This document shows positions 9,384-18,066 of a DNA stretch of 64,000 bases, in pieces; within the stretch, counting starts at the first letter, position 1; each line of letters starts with the position of its first letter. Both the position numbers and the translations under genes were made by a program. Source of the stretch: Nitrosomonas nitrosa (GTDB lineage Bacteria; Pseudomonadota; Gammaproteobacteria; Burkholderiales; Nitrosomonadaceae); assembly GCF_003051105.1 (NCBI RefSeq), contig NZ_QAOO01000014.1, forward strand, positions 1 through 64,000, read 5' to 3'. The notes under the pieces were generated by a model. It searched no databases, was not told the origin of the DNA, and worked only from the letters and a program-made list of their open reading frames with translations.

Positions 9384-9801
9384 AGTGCGAAGATATCCGT
9401 TTATTTGTGTGGATCGTGCATTCTGTATTTTTTTGATGATAAGTATTCATCATGCACCCTTGATATTCAGCTAAACTCACATTTCAGTGTATCTAAAATT
9501 TTTTCTAAAGCCTCTTGATTTTTAGACGACAATTTACGTGCAAAATCAATTAATCAAAAGGAATTTTGAAGAGTTCGACTGGTATTATTTCTGGTAAATT
9601 CTGAAAACTTTTTCACACATGGAGCGTGATTCGAGCTAATTTTGTTTAAGGGTCAATATTGTTTTGAGGGTAGCTAAATTCAGGAAAAATTGAATAGATT
9701 TATTACAATCTCAATAATATAGTATAGCTAATTGAGCGTATCGAAACTGACTGAAACGAGTCATAAATCCGCCAATTAGAACCTCTCGATCAGAAAATAA
9801 A
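9384..9801. other. A+T-rich intergenic region with a small hairpin and a dead ORF tail
   Basis: This 418-bp gap follows the permease gene. It holds the hairpin TGATGA-taagtat-TCATCA around 9433-9451, flanked by GTGCAT and ATGCAC arms, which may be a weak terminator. On the minus strand 9467-9553 reads 28 helical-looking codons ending in TGA but closed by a stop just upstream, like the tail of a lost gene. No promoter good enough to call was seen before the orphan gene at 9802. Confidence 0.4.
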
Positions 9802-10542
9802 ATGATCAATGCTGAGATTGATGAAGAAATAGCGTTAATAAAGTCCTATGGAAAGCTTGTGTATCCCATAATCGATGGTTATATCATTAGTCTCGATAAG
9901 AAAAGATTCATAAAAGTCACTCGTCCCGTTACACCATCCGCATTGCGCGAATTTGAGAATTATTTGGAAACCTTGTTTAATCTCACGTATTCAGCTTATT
10001 CACAACAGTTCCATTTTTCTACGAATGAGCTAATTGATATAAGTCTTGCTGCGGTAAATAGAACTCAATTTCTGACTTTGCATACGATAGGATACGAAAA
10101 TGTAATTGACATGGGGCTCGCATTTGTTTGGTCATACAATTCTTCTCAATTGTTACCGACAGAAAATCAAGTTTGTCTGCAGTTGATAAAAAGGCAGATA
10201 AATGAATCGATTTACCAGGATGCAATGGGATTGATTCGTGAATATAGAAGGCAAGGTGCACTTGGGGATATTTGTAGAATAGGGCGCGTTAATCTGGTTA
10301 CAAATGAAAATATTAAAAATGGCACAGCAGCCTTGCTGAGCTATGCAGGCTTGATAAATAGCTGGAGAGTGCCCCATATTGTGGGATACACTAACTATGC
10401 TAGATTTGTGTACTTTAACAAAGTAGTAGGATTCGGGCGGAACCATGGTAAATATGTGGTTTTAGATGATAACCGTAACGGTAATCTCGTTTTTATTTAT
10501 AAAGTAAAAGATTTATATAGTAAGTATTTCCTTGATTTTTAG
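9802..10542 (+). CDS. Hypothetical protein, A+T-rich orphan
   Basis: I do not recognise this 246-residue protein. It has no signal peptide, membrane segment or catalytic motif I can name. It is rich in Ile, Asn, Tyr and Leu, has a mixed alpha/beta appearance, and its C-terminus ('YARFVYFNKVVGFGRNHGKYVVLDDNRNGNLVFIYKVKD') looks like beta strands ending in helix. Codon use is markedly A+T-richer than neighbouring genes, and it stands between perM and the AmmeMemoRadiSam genes with A+T-rich DNA before it, suggesting acquired DNA. The frame is long and ends cleanly, so it is probably a real gene; the start at ATG 9802 has only a weak ribosome site. Confidence 0.55.
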   Translation: MINAEIDEEIALIKSYGKLVYPIIDGYIISLDKKRFIKVTRPVTPSALREFENYLETLFNLTYSAYSQQFHFSTNELIDISLAAVNRTQFLTLHTIGYENVIDMGLAFVWSYNSSQLLPTENQVCLQLIKRQINESIYQDAMGLIREYRRQGALGDICRIGRVNLVTNENIKNGTAALLSYAGLINSWRVPHIVGYTNYARFVYFNKVVGFGRNHGKYVVLDDNRNGNLVFIYKVKDLYSKYFLDF

Positions 10543-10593
10543 TAGCTAGCCCTCATATAGCAATCCATGTTCTAGTCTGATATCTTTCTTATT

Positions 10594-11412
10594 ATGGCTA
10601 CTATCCGCACCCCTGCTGTCGCGGGCTTATTTTATCCAGCTAATCCTCAGTGCTTGCTTGAAAATATCGGGTGCTTATTGTCCAGCGCGCAAGTATCAAG
10701 ATGCTTACCCAAAGTATTGATCGTGCCCCATGCAGGCTACATCTACTCTGGAGTCGTCGCGGCATCAGCTTATGTCACACTTAAGTTGATTGCGGAGTGT
10801 GTACGGCGTGTTGTCCTGCTAGGCCCCGCACACCGTACTTTTTTGCATGGGTTGGCATTACCGAGAGAGGCTATTTTTGCAACACCCCTGGGTCAAGTAA
10901 AGGTAGATGCCACGGCTGCCGAAAAGATCGCTCGTTTACCACAAGTATCCATCAACTCATCCGTACACGCATTGGAGCATTCGCTGGAGGTGCAATTACC
11001 TTTTTTACAATATCTTCTGGAAGATTTTTCAATTTTACCTGTAGTCGTGGGAAGGGCTTCAGTTGATGAAGTGAGTGATGTATTGGATTGCGTGTGGGGA
11101 GGTGAGGAGACGTTGATTATCATTAGCTCCGATCTTTCGCATTACCTTCCTTACGCAGCCGCTCAAAGAGAAGATAATAAGACAGCCGCATCCATTCTTG
11201 AACTCCACCAGGAGATCGATCATACCCACGCATGTGGTGCGACGCCGATCAATGCTTTGATGGCAGTTGCACGCAAGCATTGCTTGATACCGCATTTGCT
11301 GGATTTGCGCAACTCGGGCGATACTGCCGGTTCAACGGACCGTGTAGTAGGTTACGGTGCATTCGCTTTTATGTCACAAGATGTTCCAAAGAGAACAGGC
11401 TATGCATCCTGA
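10594..11412 (+). CDS. amrB: AmmeMemoRadiSam system protein B (Memo family)
   Basis: The 272-residue protein is a Memo-family member, structurally related to extradiol dioxygenases and LigB. Visible family motifs: 'RTPAVAGLFYPANP' (residues 5-17), 'VPHAGYIYSG' with His46, 'LLGPAHRTFLHG' with His80, 'ALEHSLEVQLPFLQYLL' with His129, 'ISSDLSHYL' and 'CGATPIN' with Cys214; the three residues equivalent to the His/His/Cys site of human MEMO1 are present. Its end overlaps the AMMECR1 gene by 11 bases, and the radical SAM gene follows, giving the full three-gene system in one operon. The biochemical role of the triad is not established to my knowledge. Confidence 0.92.
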   Translation: MATIRTPAVAGLFYPANPQCLLENIGCLLSSAQVSRCLPKVLIVPHAGYIYSGVVAASAYVTLKLIAECVRRVVLLGPAHRTFLHGLALPREAIFATPLGQVKVDATAAEKIARLPQVSINSSVHALEHSLEVQLPFLQYLLEDFSILPVVVGRASVDEVSDVLDCVWGGEETLIIISSDLSHYLPYAAAQREDNKTAASILELHQEIDHTHACGATPINALMAVARKHCLIPHLLDLRNSGDTAGSTDRVVGYGAFAFMSQDVPKRTGYAS

Positions 11413-11983
11413 GCAAGGAAAATCCCTTTTAACGATTGGACGTGTAGCGATAGCGCGCGCTCTGAATCAGCCGTGCCAATTAAATATTGATGAGACCGTG
11501 CCCTGGTTGCAGAAAATGGGGGCTTGTTTTGTGACTTTGATGCAAAACAATAAACTGCGAGGATGCGTTGGGTCTCTTCAGGCGCATCGTTCATTACTGG
11601 CTGATGTCCAAAACAACGCTATATCTGCAGCTCTTCATGATTCCCGTTTCTCTCCGCTCGAATCAAACGAACTTGATTACACTGAAATCGAAATTTCACT
11701 CGTTTACCCATCACAAAAAATGGTGGCCCAGGATGAAGCTAATGTTTTGGCGCAGTTGCGGCCCGGTGTCGATGGGATCATATTTGAATATGGTTATCAC
11801 CGCAGCACCTTCTTGCCCCAAGTATGGGAGATGTTTCCGCAGCCCCAGCAATTTCTGGCCAAGCTGAAGCAGAAGGCGGGGTTGCCCGTCGATTTCTGGT
11901 CAGAGGCGATCACGTTGTCACGCTATACCATAACCAAATGGCGAGAATCAGATATGCGTTGGGAGGAGAATTCGGATGGATGA
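11402..11983 (+). CDS. amrA: AmmeMemoRadiSam system protein A (AMMECR1 domain)
   Basis: This 193-residue protein is an AMMECR1-domain protein, with the family's invariant 'LRGCVGSL' (LRGCIG motif), 'SRFSPL', 'YTEIEISLVYP' and 'QVWEMFPQPQQFLAKLKQKAG'. I chose ATG 11402 ('MHPEQGKSLL') because an earlier in-frame start at 11357 would add 15 residues unlike the family and overlap AmrB further; 11402 gives an 11-base coupling overlap. Its stop overlaps the radical SAM start by 8 bases. The human homologue is mutated in an Alport-related syndrome; the bacterial function is unknown, though the motif is assumed to form an active site. Confidence 0.92.
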   Translation: MHPEQGKSLLTIGRVAIARALNQPCQLNIDETVPWLQKMGACFVTLMQNNKLRGCVGSLQAHRSLLADVQNNAISAALHDSRFSPLESNELDYTEIEISLVYPSQKMVAQDEANVLAQLRPGVDGIIFEYGYHRSTFLPQVWEMFPQPQQFLAKLKQKAGLPVDFWSEAITLSRYTITKWRESDMRWEENSDG

Positions 11984-13067
11984 GCCGATTGGCAAAGCAG
12001 AGCAATTTCCAGCTAAATACTGGCATCGATTGGAGGATGGGCGAATTCAGTGTGATTTGTGTCCGCGTGATTGTAAGTTGCATGAGGGGCAGCGGGGGGC
12101 ATGTTTTGTGCGCGGCCGTGTAGGAGATGAAATGGTGCTGACAACTTATGGTCGCTCATCGGGCTTTTGCATCGATCCGATCGAAAAAAAGCCACTGAAT
12201 CATTTTTTTCCAGGCAGTAGCGTGCTGTCTTTTGGTACGGCAGGTTGTAACCTTGCTTGCAAATTTTGCCAAAATTGGGATATTTCCAAATCACGCAGTT
12301 TCGATAAGCTAGCTGACCAGGCGAGTCCAGAAGCCATTGCGCGTACTGCTGCACGTTTAGGTTGTAAAAGTGTCGCATTTACCTATAACGACCCTGTTAT
12401 ATTTGCTGAGTATGCTATGGATGTCGCAGATGCGTGTCATGAGCGTGGAATCATGACAGTTGCTGTCACGGCAGGCTATATTCATGCTGAGCCCCGAGTT
12501 GATTTCTACGCAAAGATGGATGCGGCTAATGTTGATCTTAAAGCATTTAGTGAGGGATTCTATATCAAGCAAACGGGTTCGCATTTGCAGCCCGTGCTCG
12601 ATACGTTAAAGTATCTCAGGCATGAGACGCAAGTGTGGTTTGAGTTGACGACTTTGTTGATTCCAGGGCTGAACGATTCTGCTGAAGAACTGACAATGCT
12701 TAGCGAATGGATAGTCGGCGAGCTAGGAGAAGATGTGCCATTGCATTTCACCGCGTTTCATCCAGACTACAAAATGGTGACTATTGCTGCTACACCTGTC
12801 AGCAAATTGGTTGAGGCAAGAAAAATTGCACAAGCAGCGGGGCTTAAGCATGTTTATACCGGTAATGTGTATCATCAAGAAGGCGATACTACTTTTTGCC
12901 CATGCTGTAACGAGCCTTTGATCAAACGTGATTGGTATGATATTACCCAGTACCACATTGCGAACAATGGCCGCTGCTCTTATTGTAATACTGTGATTGC
13001 CGGACGTTTTGATGATTTTGCCGGTGCATTCGGCAGGAGACGTATTCCTGTTGTTATAGGGAGTTAA
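11976..13067 (+). CDS. amrS: AmmeMemoRadiSam system radical SAM enzyme
   Basis: The 363-residue enzyme carries the radical SAM cluster motif CX3CX2C (Cys91, Cys95, Cys98 in 'CNLACKFCQNWDISKSR'). Before it is a cysteine pair region ('CDLCPRDCKLHEGQRGACFVR') typical of the PflA-like AmmeMemoRadiSam branch, and the C-terminus has two further pairs ('CPCCNEPL', 'CSYCNTV') that may bind metal. It closes the three-gene operon (8-base overlap with amrA), and the alpha/beta hydrolase gene begins 2 bp after its stop. The substrate is unknown; the activator-like sequence suggests chemistry on a protein or peptide, but that is inference. Confidence 0.92.
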   Translation: MDEPIGKAEQFPAKYWHRLEDGRIQCDLCPRDCKLHEGQRGACFVRGRVGDEMVLTTYGRSSGFCIDPIEKKPLNHFFPGSSVLSFGTAGCNLACKFCQNWDISKSRSFDKLADQASPEAIARTAARLGCKSVAFTYNDPVIFAEYAMDVADACHERGIMTVAVTAGYIHAEPRVDFYAKMDAANVDLKAFSEGFYIKQTGSHLQPVLDTLKYLRHETQVWFELTTLLIPGLNDSAEELTMLSEWIVGELGEDVPLHFTAFHPDYKMVTIAATPVSKLVEARKIAQAAGLKHVYTGNVYHQEGDTTFCPCCNEPLIKRDWYDITQYHIANNGRCSYCNTVIAGRFDDFAGAFGRRRIPVVIGS

Positions 13068-13068
13068 T

Positions 13069-13719
13069 ATGGGTTCAGTCTGGATTTCGGAGGGGACGGT
13101 CCGATTGGAAGGTGAGTTGGTATTGCCTGAATCGACAACCGGTGTAGTTTTGTTTGCGCATGGCAGTGGAAGTAGTCGTTTTAGCCCGCGTAATACTTAC
13201 GTTGCAAAGGTATTGCAGGAACGTGGAATCGGTACACTGCTATTCGATTTGCTGACTAAGAACGAAGATCGCGATTATGCAACACGCTTCGATATTGAGC
13301 TGTTAACCCGGCGATTGCTCGCAGCAACAGCTTGGGTATTAGCAGAGCAAAAGACATCAACATTGAAAATTGGTTATTTCGGTGCGAGTACCGGCGCTGC
13401 GGCTGCACTGCAGGCGGCAGCAAGATTAACCAATAAAATTGCTGCGGTGGTATCGCGTGGTGGTCGGCCAGATCTTGCAGGAGAACAGGCCTTGAAATCG
13501 GTGACGGCTCCGACTTTGTTACTGGTTGGAGGTGCAGATTACGGCGTAATTGAATTAAATGAACAAGCCTACGCAATGTTAAATTGCAGAAAACAGCTTG
13601 CCTTGATAGCCGGTGCAACCCATTTATTTGAAGAAGAGGGCACGTTGGCGCAAGTTGCACATCACGCTGCAGATTGGTTTGAGCGGTATTTGGTTAAATC
13701 TGCACATTTGGCCTCCTAG
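13069..13719 (+). CDS. Dienelactone hydrolase-family alpha/beta hydrolase
   Basis: A 216-residue cytoplasmic alpha/beta hydrolase. The oxyanion-side strand is 'GVVLFAHGSGSSRFSPRN', the nucleophile elbow is 'GYFGASTGAAAALQAA' (Ser in GxSxG), the acid follows 'LLLVGGADYGV' and the catalytic His lies in 'IAGATHLFEEEG'. All three triad residues are in order. It starts 2 bp after the radical SAM stop, so it is very likely part of the AmmeMemoRadiSam operon. I recall similar hydrolases beside phosphoribosyltransferase and stress genes in other proteobacteria, which fits the genes further on. The substrate is unknown. Confidence 0.8.
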   Translation: MGSVWISEGTVRLEGELVLPESTTGVVLFAHGSGSSRFSPRNTYVAKVLQERGIGTLLFDLLTKNEDRDYATRFDIELLTRRLLAATAWVLAEQKTSTLKIGYFGASTGAAAALQAAARLTNKIAAVVSRGGRPDLAGEQALKSVTAPTLLLVGGADYGVIELNEQAYAMLNCRKQLALIAGATHLFEEEGTLAQVAHHAADWFERYLVKSAHLAS

Positions 13720-13792
13720 GTCGATGAATGGGCCTTTTGCGGCAAAAGATCATTTTGGTTGTTATCCATCAATATGGCTTTATCTTACTATA

Positions 13793-16498
13793 TTACTGAT
13801 TTTTATTTAAAAATTTGCTGGAAATCATTTTTTCTATTTCAACCAGTAAGAATATTCCTAGGCCGATACCGAGTGATATTAGCCAATAGCGTAACTCAAG
13901 TGAAGTAGAGCCAAACCATTGGTGCATGAAAGGTGCATAGACAAAAAGTAGTTGTAGTGCTGCCAGTATACCAATCGCTAGCCAGGCAATAGGATTGGCG
14001 AAGAGACGAGACAAGGGTAGGCTTGATTCTAGCAAGTAACGGCTGTTCAAAAGATAAAAAGCTTGTCCACAAACCAGGGTGTTAACCGCCATCGTTCGGG
14101 CGAATTCTACCGGAGTGCCAAGTTCAATTTCGATCAGGAATACAGTGACGGTAGCGCCACCGATCAGAACGGACACGAAACCGATTCGCCATAGAAAAGC
14201 TATCCCTAGTATCGGAGCATTGGGTGCGCGGGGTGGGCGCGACATGACGTCTGGCTCGGAGGGTTCAAAAGCAAGGGCTAATGCAAGCGTGACGGCGACC
14301 ACCATGTTGACCCATAGGATTTGTACGGGGGTCAGGGGAAGAACTAGGCCAAAGACAATTGCGACTAAGATTACGAGTGCTTGTGCACCATTTGTAGGTA
14401 AAGTAAACAGTATGGCTTTGCGGAGATTGTCATAAATGGTGCGGCCTTCTTCTATCGCACGTTCGATCGATGCAAAATTGTCGTCGGCCAAGACAATATC
14501 AGCCGCTTCTTTTGTGGCTTCTGTGCCTTTAATGCCCATGGCCACTCCCACATCCGCACGTTTAAGTGCCGGAGCATCATTGACGCCGTCGCCCGTCATT
14601 GCAACAATTTCCCCGTTGGCTTGCAGGGCTTGCACTAACCTGAGCTTATGTTCGGGGCTGGTGCGGGCGAAGATATCGTTAGCATGGACGATGCGACGTA
14701 TTTCCTGATCGGAGGCCGCCTCCAGCTCTGCGCCTGTGACGGCATGCTTACCATCGCCAATGGCCATTTCTAAACCAATGGCTTTGGCGGTGCCTGCGTG
14801 ATCACCCGTAATCATTTTTACGCGGATACCTGCTTGATGGCAGGCCTGAATGGCTTTGATCGCTTCGGGGCGAGGCGGGTCAATAATGCCGACGAGACCA
14901 AGGAAGATCAATTCCTCTGTAAGATCATCCTGGGTGAGCGTATGTTGGTTGTAATCGACATCACGCGAAGCAGCCGCAAGCACACGCAGACCTTGTTGCC
15001 CAAGTGCTTCTATTTGCTCTTCCCAAAATACACGATCAAGAGTTTCTTGCAGGCCGTTTGCAGATTGTTGGAATTGGCAACGTTCCAACAATCGGTCTGG
15101 GGCGCCTTTGAGCAAAATGCGGCGGGCTCCATTGGGTAGGCGATCAAGTGTTGCCATGAATTTATTCGCTGATTCAAATGGGATCAGGGCTATGCGCTCG
15201 TAACTTTGATCATCGAAGCATGCTTTGTGCGCGAGAGCGCGTAGCGCACCTTCAGTGGGCTCGCCTGTGACTATCCATTCATCCGCATCTTTGCCAATGC
15301 GGGAGTCGTTGCAAACAGCCATAACTTCGATCAGACGATGTAAATCGGGATGTGTATCGAGTGATACTCCGTCACCATCGAGCGTGATCTCGCCCTGGGG
15401 CCTGTAGCCTGTTCCTGTGATATCGTAGCATGCCGCCCTTGTGACGATGTGACGTGCCGTCATTTCATTGCGAGTGAGTGTGCCCGTTTTGTCCGAGCAG
15501 ACGACCGTGACAGAGCCGAGCGTCTCAACGGCATTCAGCTTTCTCGTGATGGCATTATGTTGTGCCATGCGTTGCACACCTAGGGCGAGTGTAATGGTGA
15601 GGATGGCAGGCAGTCCTTCCGGAATGGCCGCTACTGCGAAACCTATGGCGGCAAGAAACAGTTCATCGAGCGTGAAATCGTGAAGTGCGTAGCCGATGAA
15701 AAACATGAGTACGGCCTGTCCCAAGATAAGCGCTGAGAGGATCTTGCTAAATAGATTCATTTGTCTCGTCAAAGGCGTGGCGAGCGTTTGCACTTCGGCG
15801 ATCAGTTTGTTAATACGGCCAAGTTCTGTCGTTGCCGCTGTTGCTGTTACGATACCGATTCCCCTGCCGGAAGTAACCATGGTGCCCGAATAAGCCATAT
15901 CATATCGATCGCCTAAACTAGCATCCTGTGAGACAGGTTCTGTATTCTTTTCCGATGGCACTGATTCGCCAGTAAGTGCAGACTCTTCGATTCTTAGATT
16001 GACGGCTTCGATCAATCGCATATCGGCAGGTACGCGGTCACCAGAGCGCAGTCTCACGATATCTCCGGGGATGAGTTCCTCGGCCACGATTTCCACCCAT
16101 TCATCATCACGGCGGACATGCGCGTGTATAGAAAGCATTTTGCGAATGCTTGCAAGTGCTTCTTCCGCTTTTCCTTCTTGGATAAAACCAATAATGGCAT
16201 TGATGAGAACGACACCGAGAATGACACTGGTATCGATCCAATGGCCCAGCAAGGCAGTAATGATTGCTGCTATGATGAGGATATAGATGAGTAAGTCGTG
16301 AAAATGTTTGAAGAAACGTTTAAGCAATCTTTCTTTGGGTGGAGTCGGTAAGCGGTTGGGGCCAATGATTTTGAGACGATTCGCGGCTTCTTCGCGACTC
16401 AAGCCATTAGGGTGGCTCTTCAGTTTTTGTAAAATGACGTCGATAGCTTGTGCGTGGGGTTGTTCGACATAGAAAGTTGAATTCGAAGCTTTGCTCAT
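13793..16498 (-). CDS. P2-type cation-transporting ATPase
   Basis: A 901-residue P-type ATPase. It has the actuator motif 'TGESVPSEK' (about 176-184), 'AIPEGLPAIL' in the central membrane helix (as in Ca2+ and Na+/K+ type pumps), the phosphorylated 'CSDKTGTLTRNE' (Asp336) and the hinge 'MTGDGVNDAPALKRADVGVAMG'. The N-terminal cation_ATPase_N domain ('GLSREEAANRL') is present and no heavy-metal-binding domain is seen, so Ca2+ or a similar hard cation is more likely than Cu or Cd. The gene reads toward the alpha/beta hydrolase. It is part of a stress-like cluster with a phosphoribosyltransferase (same strand, 95 bp upstream), a BCAM0308-family protein and Hsp20. Confidence 0.9.
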   Translation of the reverse strand: MSKASNSTFYVEQPHAQAIDVILQKLKSHPNGLSREEAANRLKIIGPNRLPTPPKERLLKRFFKHFHDLLIYILIIAAIITALLGHWIDTSVILGVVLINAIIGFIQEGKAEEALASIRKMLSIHAHVRRDDEWVEIVAEELIPGDIVRLRSGDRVPADMRLIEAVNLRIEESALTGESVPSEKNTEPVSQDASLGDRYDMAYSGTMVTSGRGIGIVTATAATTELGRINKLIAEVQTLATPLTRQMNLFSKILSALILGQAVLMFFIGYALHDFTLDELFLAAIGFAVAAIPEGLPAILTITLALGVQRMAQHNAITRKLNAVETLGSVTVVCSDKTGTLTRNEMTARHIVTRAACYDITGTGYRPQGEITLDGDGVSLDTHPDLHRLIEVMAVCNDSRIGKDADEWIVTGEPTEGALRALAHKACFDDQSYERIALIPFESANKFMATLDRLPNGARRILLKGAPDRLLERCQFQQSANGLQETLDRVFWEEQIEALGQQGLRVLAAASRDVDYNQHTLTQDDLTEELIFLGLVGIIDPPRPEAIKAIQACHQAGIRVKMITGDHAGTAKAIGLEMAIGDGKHAVTGAELEAASDQEIRRIVHANDIFARTSPEHKLRLVQALQANGEIVAMTGDGVNDAPALKRADVGVAMGIKGTEATKEAADIVLADDNFASIERAIEEGRTIYDNLRKAILFTLPTNGAQALVILVAIVFGLVLPLTPVQILWVNMVVAVTLALALAFEPSEPDVMSRPPRAPNAPILGIAFLWRIGFVSVLIGGATVTVFLIEIELGTPVEFARTMAVNTLVCGQAFYLLNSRYLLESSLPLSRLFANPIAWLAIGILAALQLLFVYAPFMHQWFGSTSLELRYWLISLGIGLGIFLLVEIEKMISSKFLNKNQ

Positions 16499-16593
16499 GG
16501 ACCTCCTTTTGTCAGTCTGCTTTTTTGCTATTGCTGCAAAGTGTGGGATGTTCTTGTTTTTCTGCCTTATAGTTTGATTGAGTCAAATAAATT

Positions 16594-17232
16594 CTAGAAA
16601 TGATTGCATTCAGCTGTCTTCAATAACTCAATAACTTCCTCGTCGCTAACCTGGGGGAAGGAACGATAAAATTGACCTACTGAATAAAATGACTCGGGTG
16701 ATTCAAGGCATACGATTTCATCAGCGTAAGAAGCTACTTTACTTAGTGTCTCCGGAGGTGCGACAGGTATTGCGCATATCAATTTTTGAGGCTGCTTAGC
16801 GCGCAAGGCGTGTAAGGCGGCGATCATCGTAGCACCTGTAGCTAAGCCGTCATCAATGACGATTACGATACGACCCTTTGGGTCGAGGGGAGGACGAACC
16901 GGTGTATAACGGCTACGCCGCTCACGCATGATTTCGAGTTGGTTATTTTTTTCGATTTCGATATAACGCGGATCCTTTACGATCTGATGCGCGTATTCAG
17001 GTAGATAGGTCCAACCGGTTTCATCAACCGACCCGATGGCAAATTCAGGATTGTCCGGCGCGCCCAATTTTCGAACGAGCACGATATCCAAGTCACCTTC
17101 TAATTTTTCAGCGATGATTTTGGCCATGGGTACAGCACCGCGGGGAATTGCAAGCACCAGAGGGTGCTGCTTGTGATATGAATTCAGTCGTTCTGCCAAT
17201 AGAGTGGCTGCTTCTTTGCGGTCACGAAACAT
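16594..17232 (-). CDS. Phosphoribosyltransferase-family protein
   Basis: A 212-residue type I phosphoribosyltransferase fold. The PRPP-binding loop is 'IVIVIDDGLATGATMIAAL', preceded by 'DIVLVRKLGAPDNPEFAIGSV' and 'LAIPRGAVPMAKIIAEKL'. The C-terminus ('VPVAPPETLSKVASYADEIVCLESPESFYSVGQFYRSFPQVSDEEV') is that of the stand-alone family common in stress islands, often fused or linked to dienelactone hydrolases. It starts near the divergent BCAM0308 gene and is followed by the P-type ATPase on the same strand. The true substrate is unknown; a nucleobase salvage role cannot be assumed. Confidence 0.85.
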   Translation of the reverse strand: MFRDRKEAATLLAERLNSYHKQHPLVLAIPRGAVPMAKIIAEKLEGDLDIVLVRKLGAPDNPEFAIGSVDETGWTYLPEYAHQIVKDPRYIEIEKNNQLEIMRERRSRYTPVRPPLDPKGRIVIVIDDGLATGATMIAALHALRAKQPQKLICAIPVAPPETLSKVASYADEIVCLESPESFYSVGQFYRSFPQVSDEEVIELLKTAECNHF

Positions 17233-17483
17233 TTTAATTTTCTCCTTCTCTATCAGTTTGTTTAAATCATACGCCGATATGGTCGGTTGGTAGTAAGTTT
17301 TGTGCCGTAATCTGGCTTAATAAATAAAAGACAGGTAGGATATAAAAGTAAAAAAAACGTGATAATGACCGAAAATTATGGCTACTTTGTTAACGTAGTA
17401 GCAGTGGCTCATCCTATTTTGAATTTTTTGCATCTTTACTTGATTGAATTGAATACTTTCAGTACCTATATTTGCCTATAAAG

Positions 17484-17491
17484 AAGGAGGT
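17484..17491 (+). promoter_or_regulatory. Strong ribosome binding site that fixes the BCAM0308-family start
   Basis: AAGGAGGT is a near-perfect Shine-Dalgarno sequence 7 bases before ATG 17499. It lies inside the longer in-frame reading (which opens at TTG 17472) and so argues for the ATG start. Confidence 0.85.
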
Positions 17492-17498
17492 GCATGCT

Positions 17499-18002
17499 AT
17501 GAGTCATTCTAAAATTCCCCCCGGTTTTCATACGATTACTCGTCGAGATGGTATTTTTCAGGAAAAAGTACATGATGCCTATAAGTCTAAAAAGAAGCTG
17601 TCTGAGCCCACGATATGCCCGGACTGTGGTGCCGTATACCACCAAGGTCACTGGCAATGGTTGGAAGCCCCAGCTCACGCAAACCAGGAAATCTGCCCCG
17701 CTTGCCATCGCATTCATGATCATTACCCTGCTGGTTTTTTGACACTGCATGGGCCTTTTTATTCGACTCACCATGAAGAAATTATGCATCTTGTGCAAAA
17801 TGAAGAAAAACACCAGCGCGCAGAGCATCCGCTGAAGCGGATAATGAAGATTGAAGAAGAGGCTGAATCTACGTTGGTGACCACTACTGATATTCATCTT
17901 GCTCGTAGCATGGGGGAAGCGCTATACGATGCCTATCGAGGTGAGCTTGAGTTTCACTATAACCCCGCAGAGAACTTGCTGCGTGTTAATTGGTCGCGTT
18001 GA
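17499..18002 (+). CDS. BCAM0308-family zinc-ribbon-like protein
   Basis: A 167-residue soluble protein with a basic N-terminus, two cysteine pairs ('CPDCGAVYHQGHWQW' and 'CPACHRIHDHYPAG', about residues 45-75) that look like a zinc site, then 'GFLTLHGPFYSTHHEEIMHLVQNEE' and an alpha/beta C-terminal part. I recognise this as the family named for Burkholderia cenocepacia BCAM0308, a gene of its low-oxygen-activated (lxa) locus. The order here (P-type ATPase, phosphoribosyltransferase, this gene, Hsp20) echoes that kind of locus. Molecular function is unknown; the metal site is inferred. Confidence 0.75.
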   Translation: MSHSKIPPGFHTITRRDGIFQEKVHDAYKSKKKLSEPTICPDCGAVYHQGHWQWLEAPAHANQEICPACHRIHDHYPAGFLTLHGPFYSTHHEEIMHLVQNEEKHQRAEHPLKRIMKIEEEAESTLVTTTDIHLARSMGEALYDAYRGELEFHYNPAENLLRVNWSR

Positions 18003-18066
18003 TGGCAATTTTCATTATAAATAACCGCTATCATCTTTTCTTTGATGGTGAGAGAGGAGATTAAGT

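Noticed and set aside
13734-13748. CTTTTGCGGCAAAAG hairpin after the alpha/beta hydrolase gene
   Set aside because: Only a 5-bp A/T stem with a 5-base loop and no T-run; too weak to call a terminator.
14079-16286. Several long plus-strand frames opposite the P-type ATPase gene
   Set aside because: They are shadows of the ATPase on the opposite strand: no ribosome sites, Ser/Arg/Ala-rich sequence of antisense type, and none is a known domain.
16574-16586. TTGA-N5-TCAA resembling an FNR/Anr box before the P-type ATPase
   Set aside because: FNR sites need TTGA-N6-TCAA (14 bp); the spacing is one base short, so it is not called.
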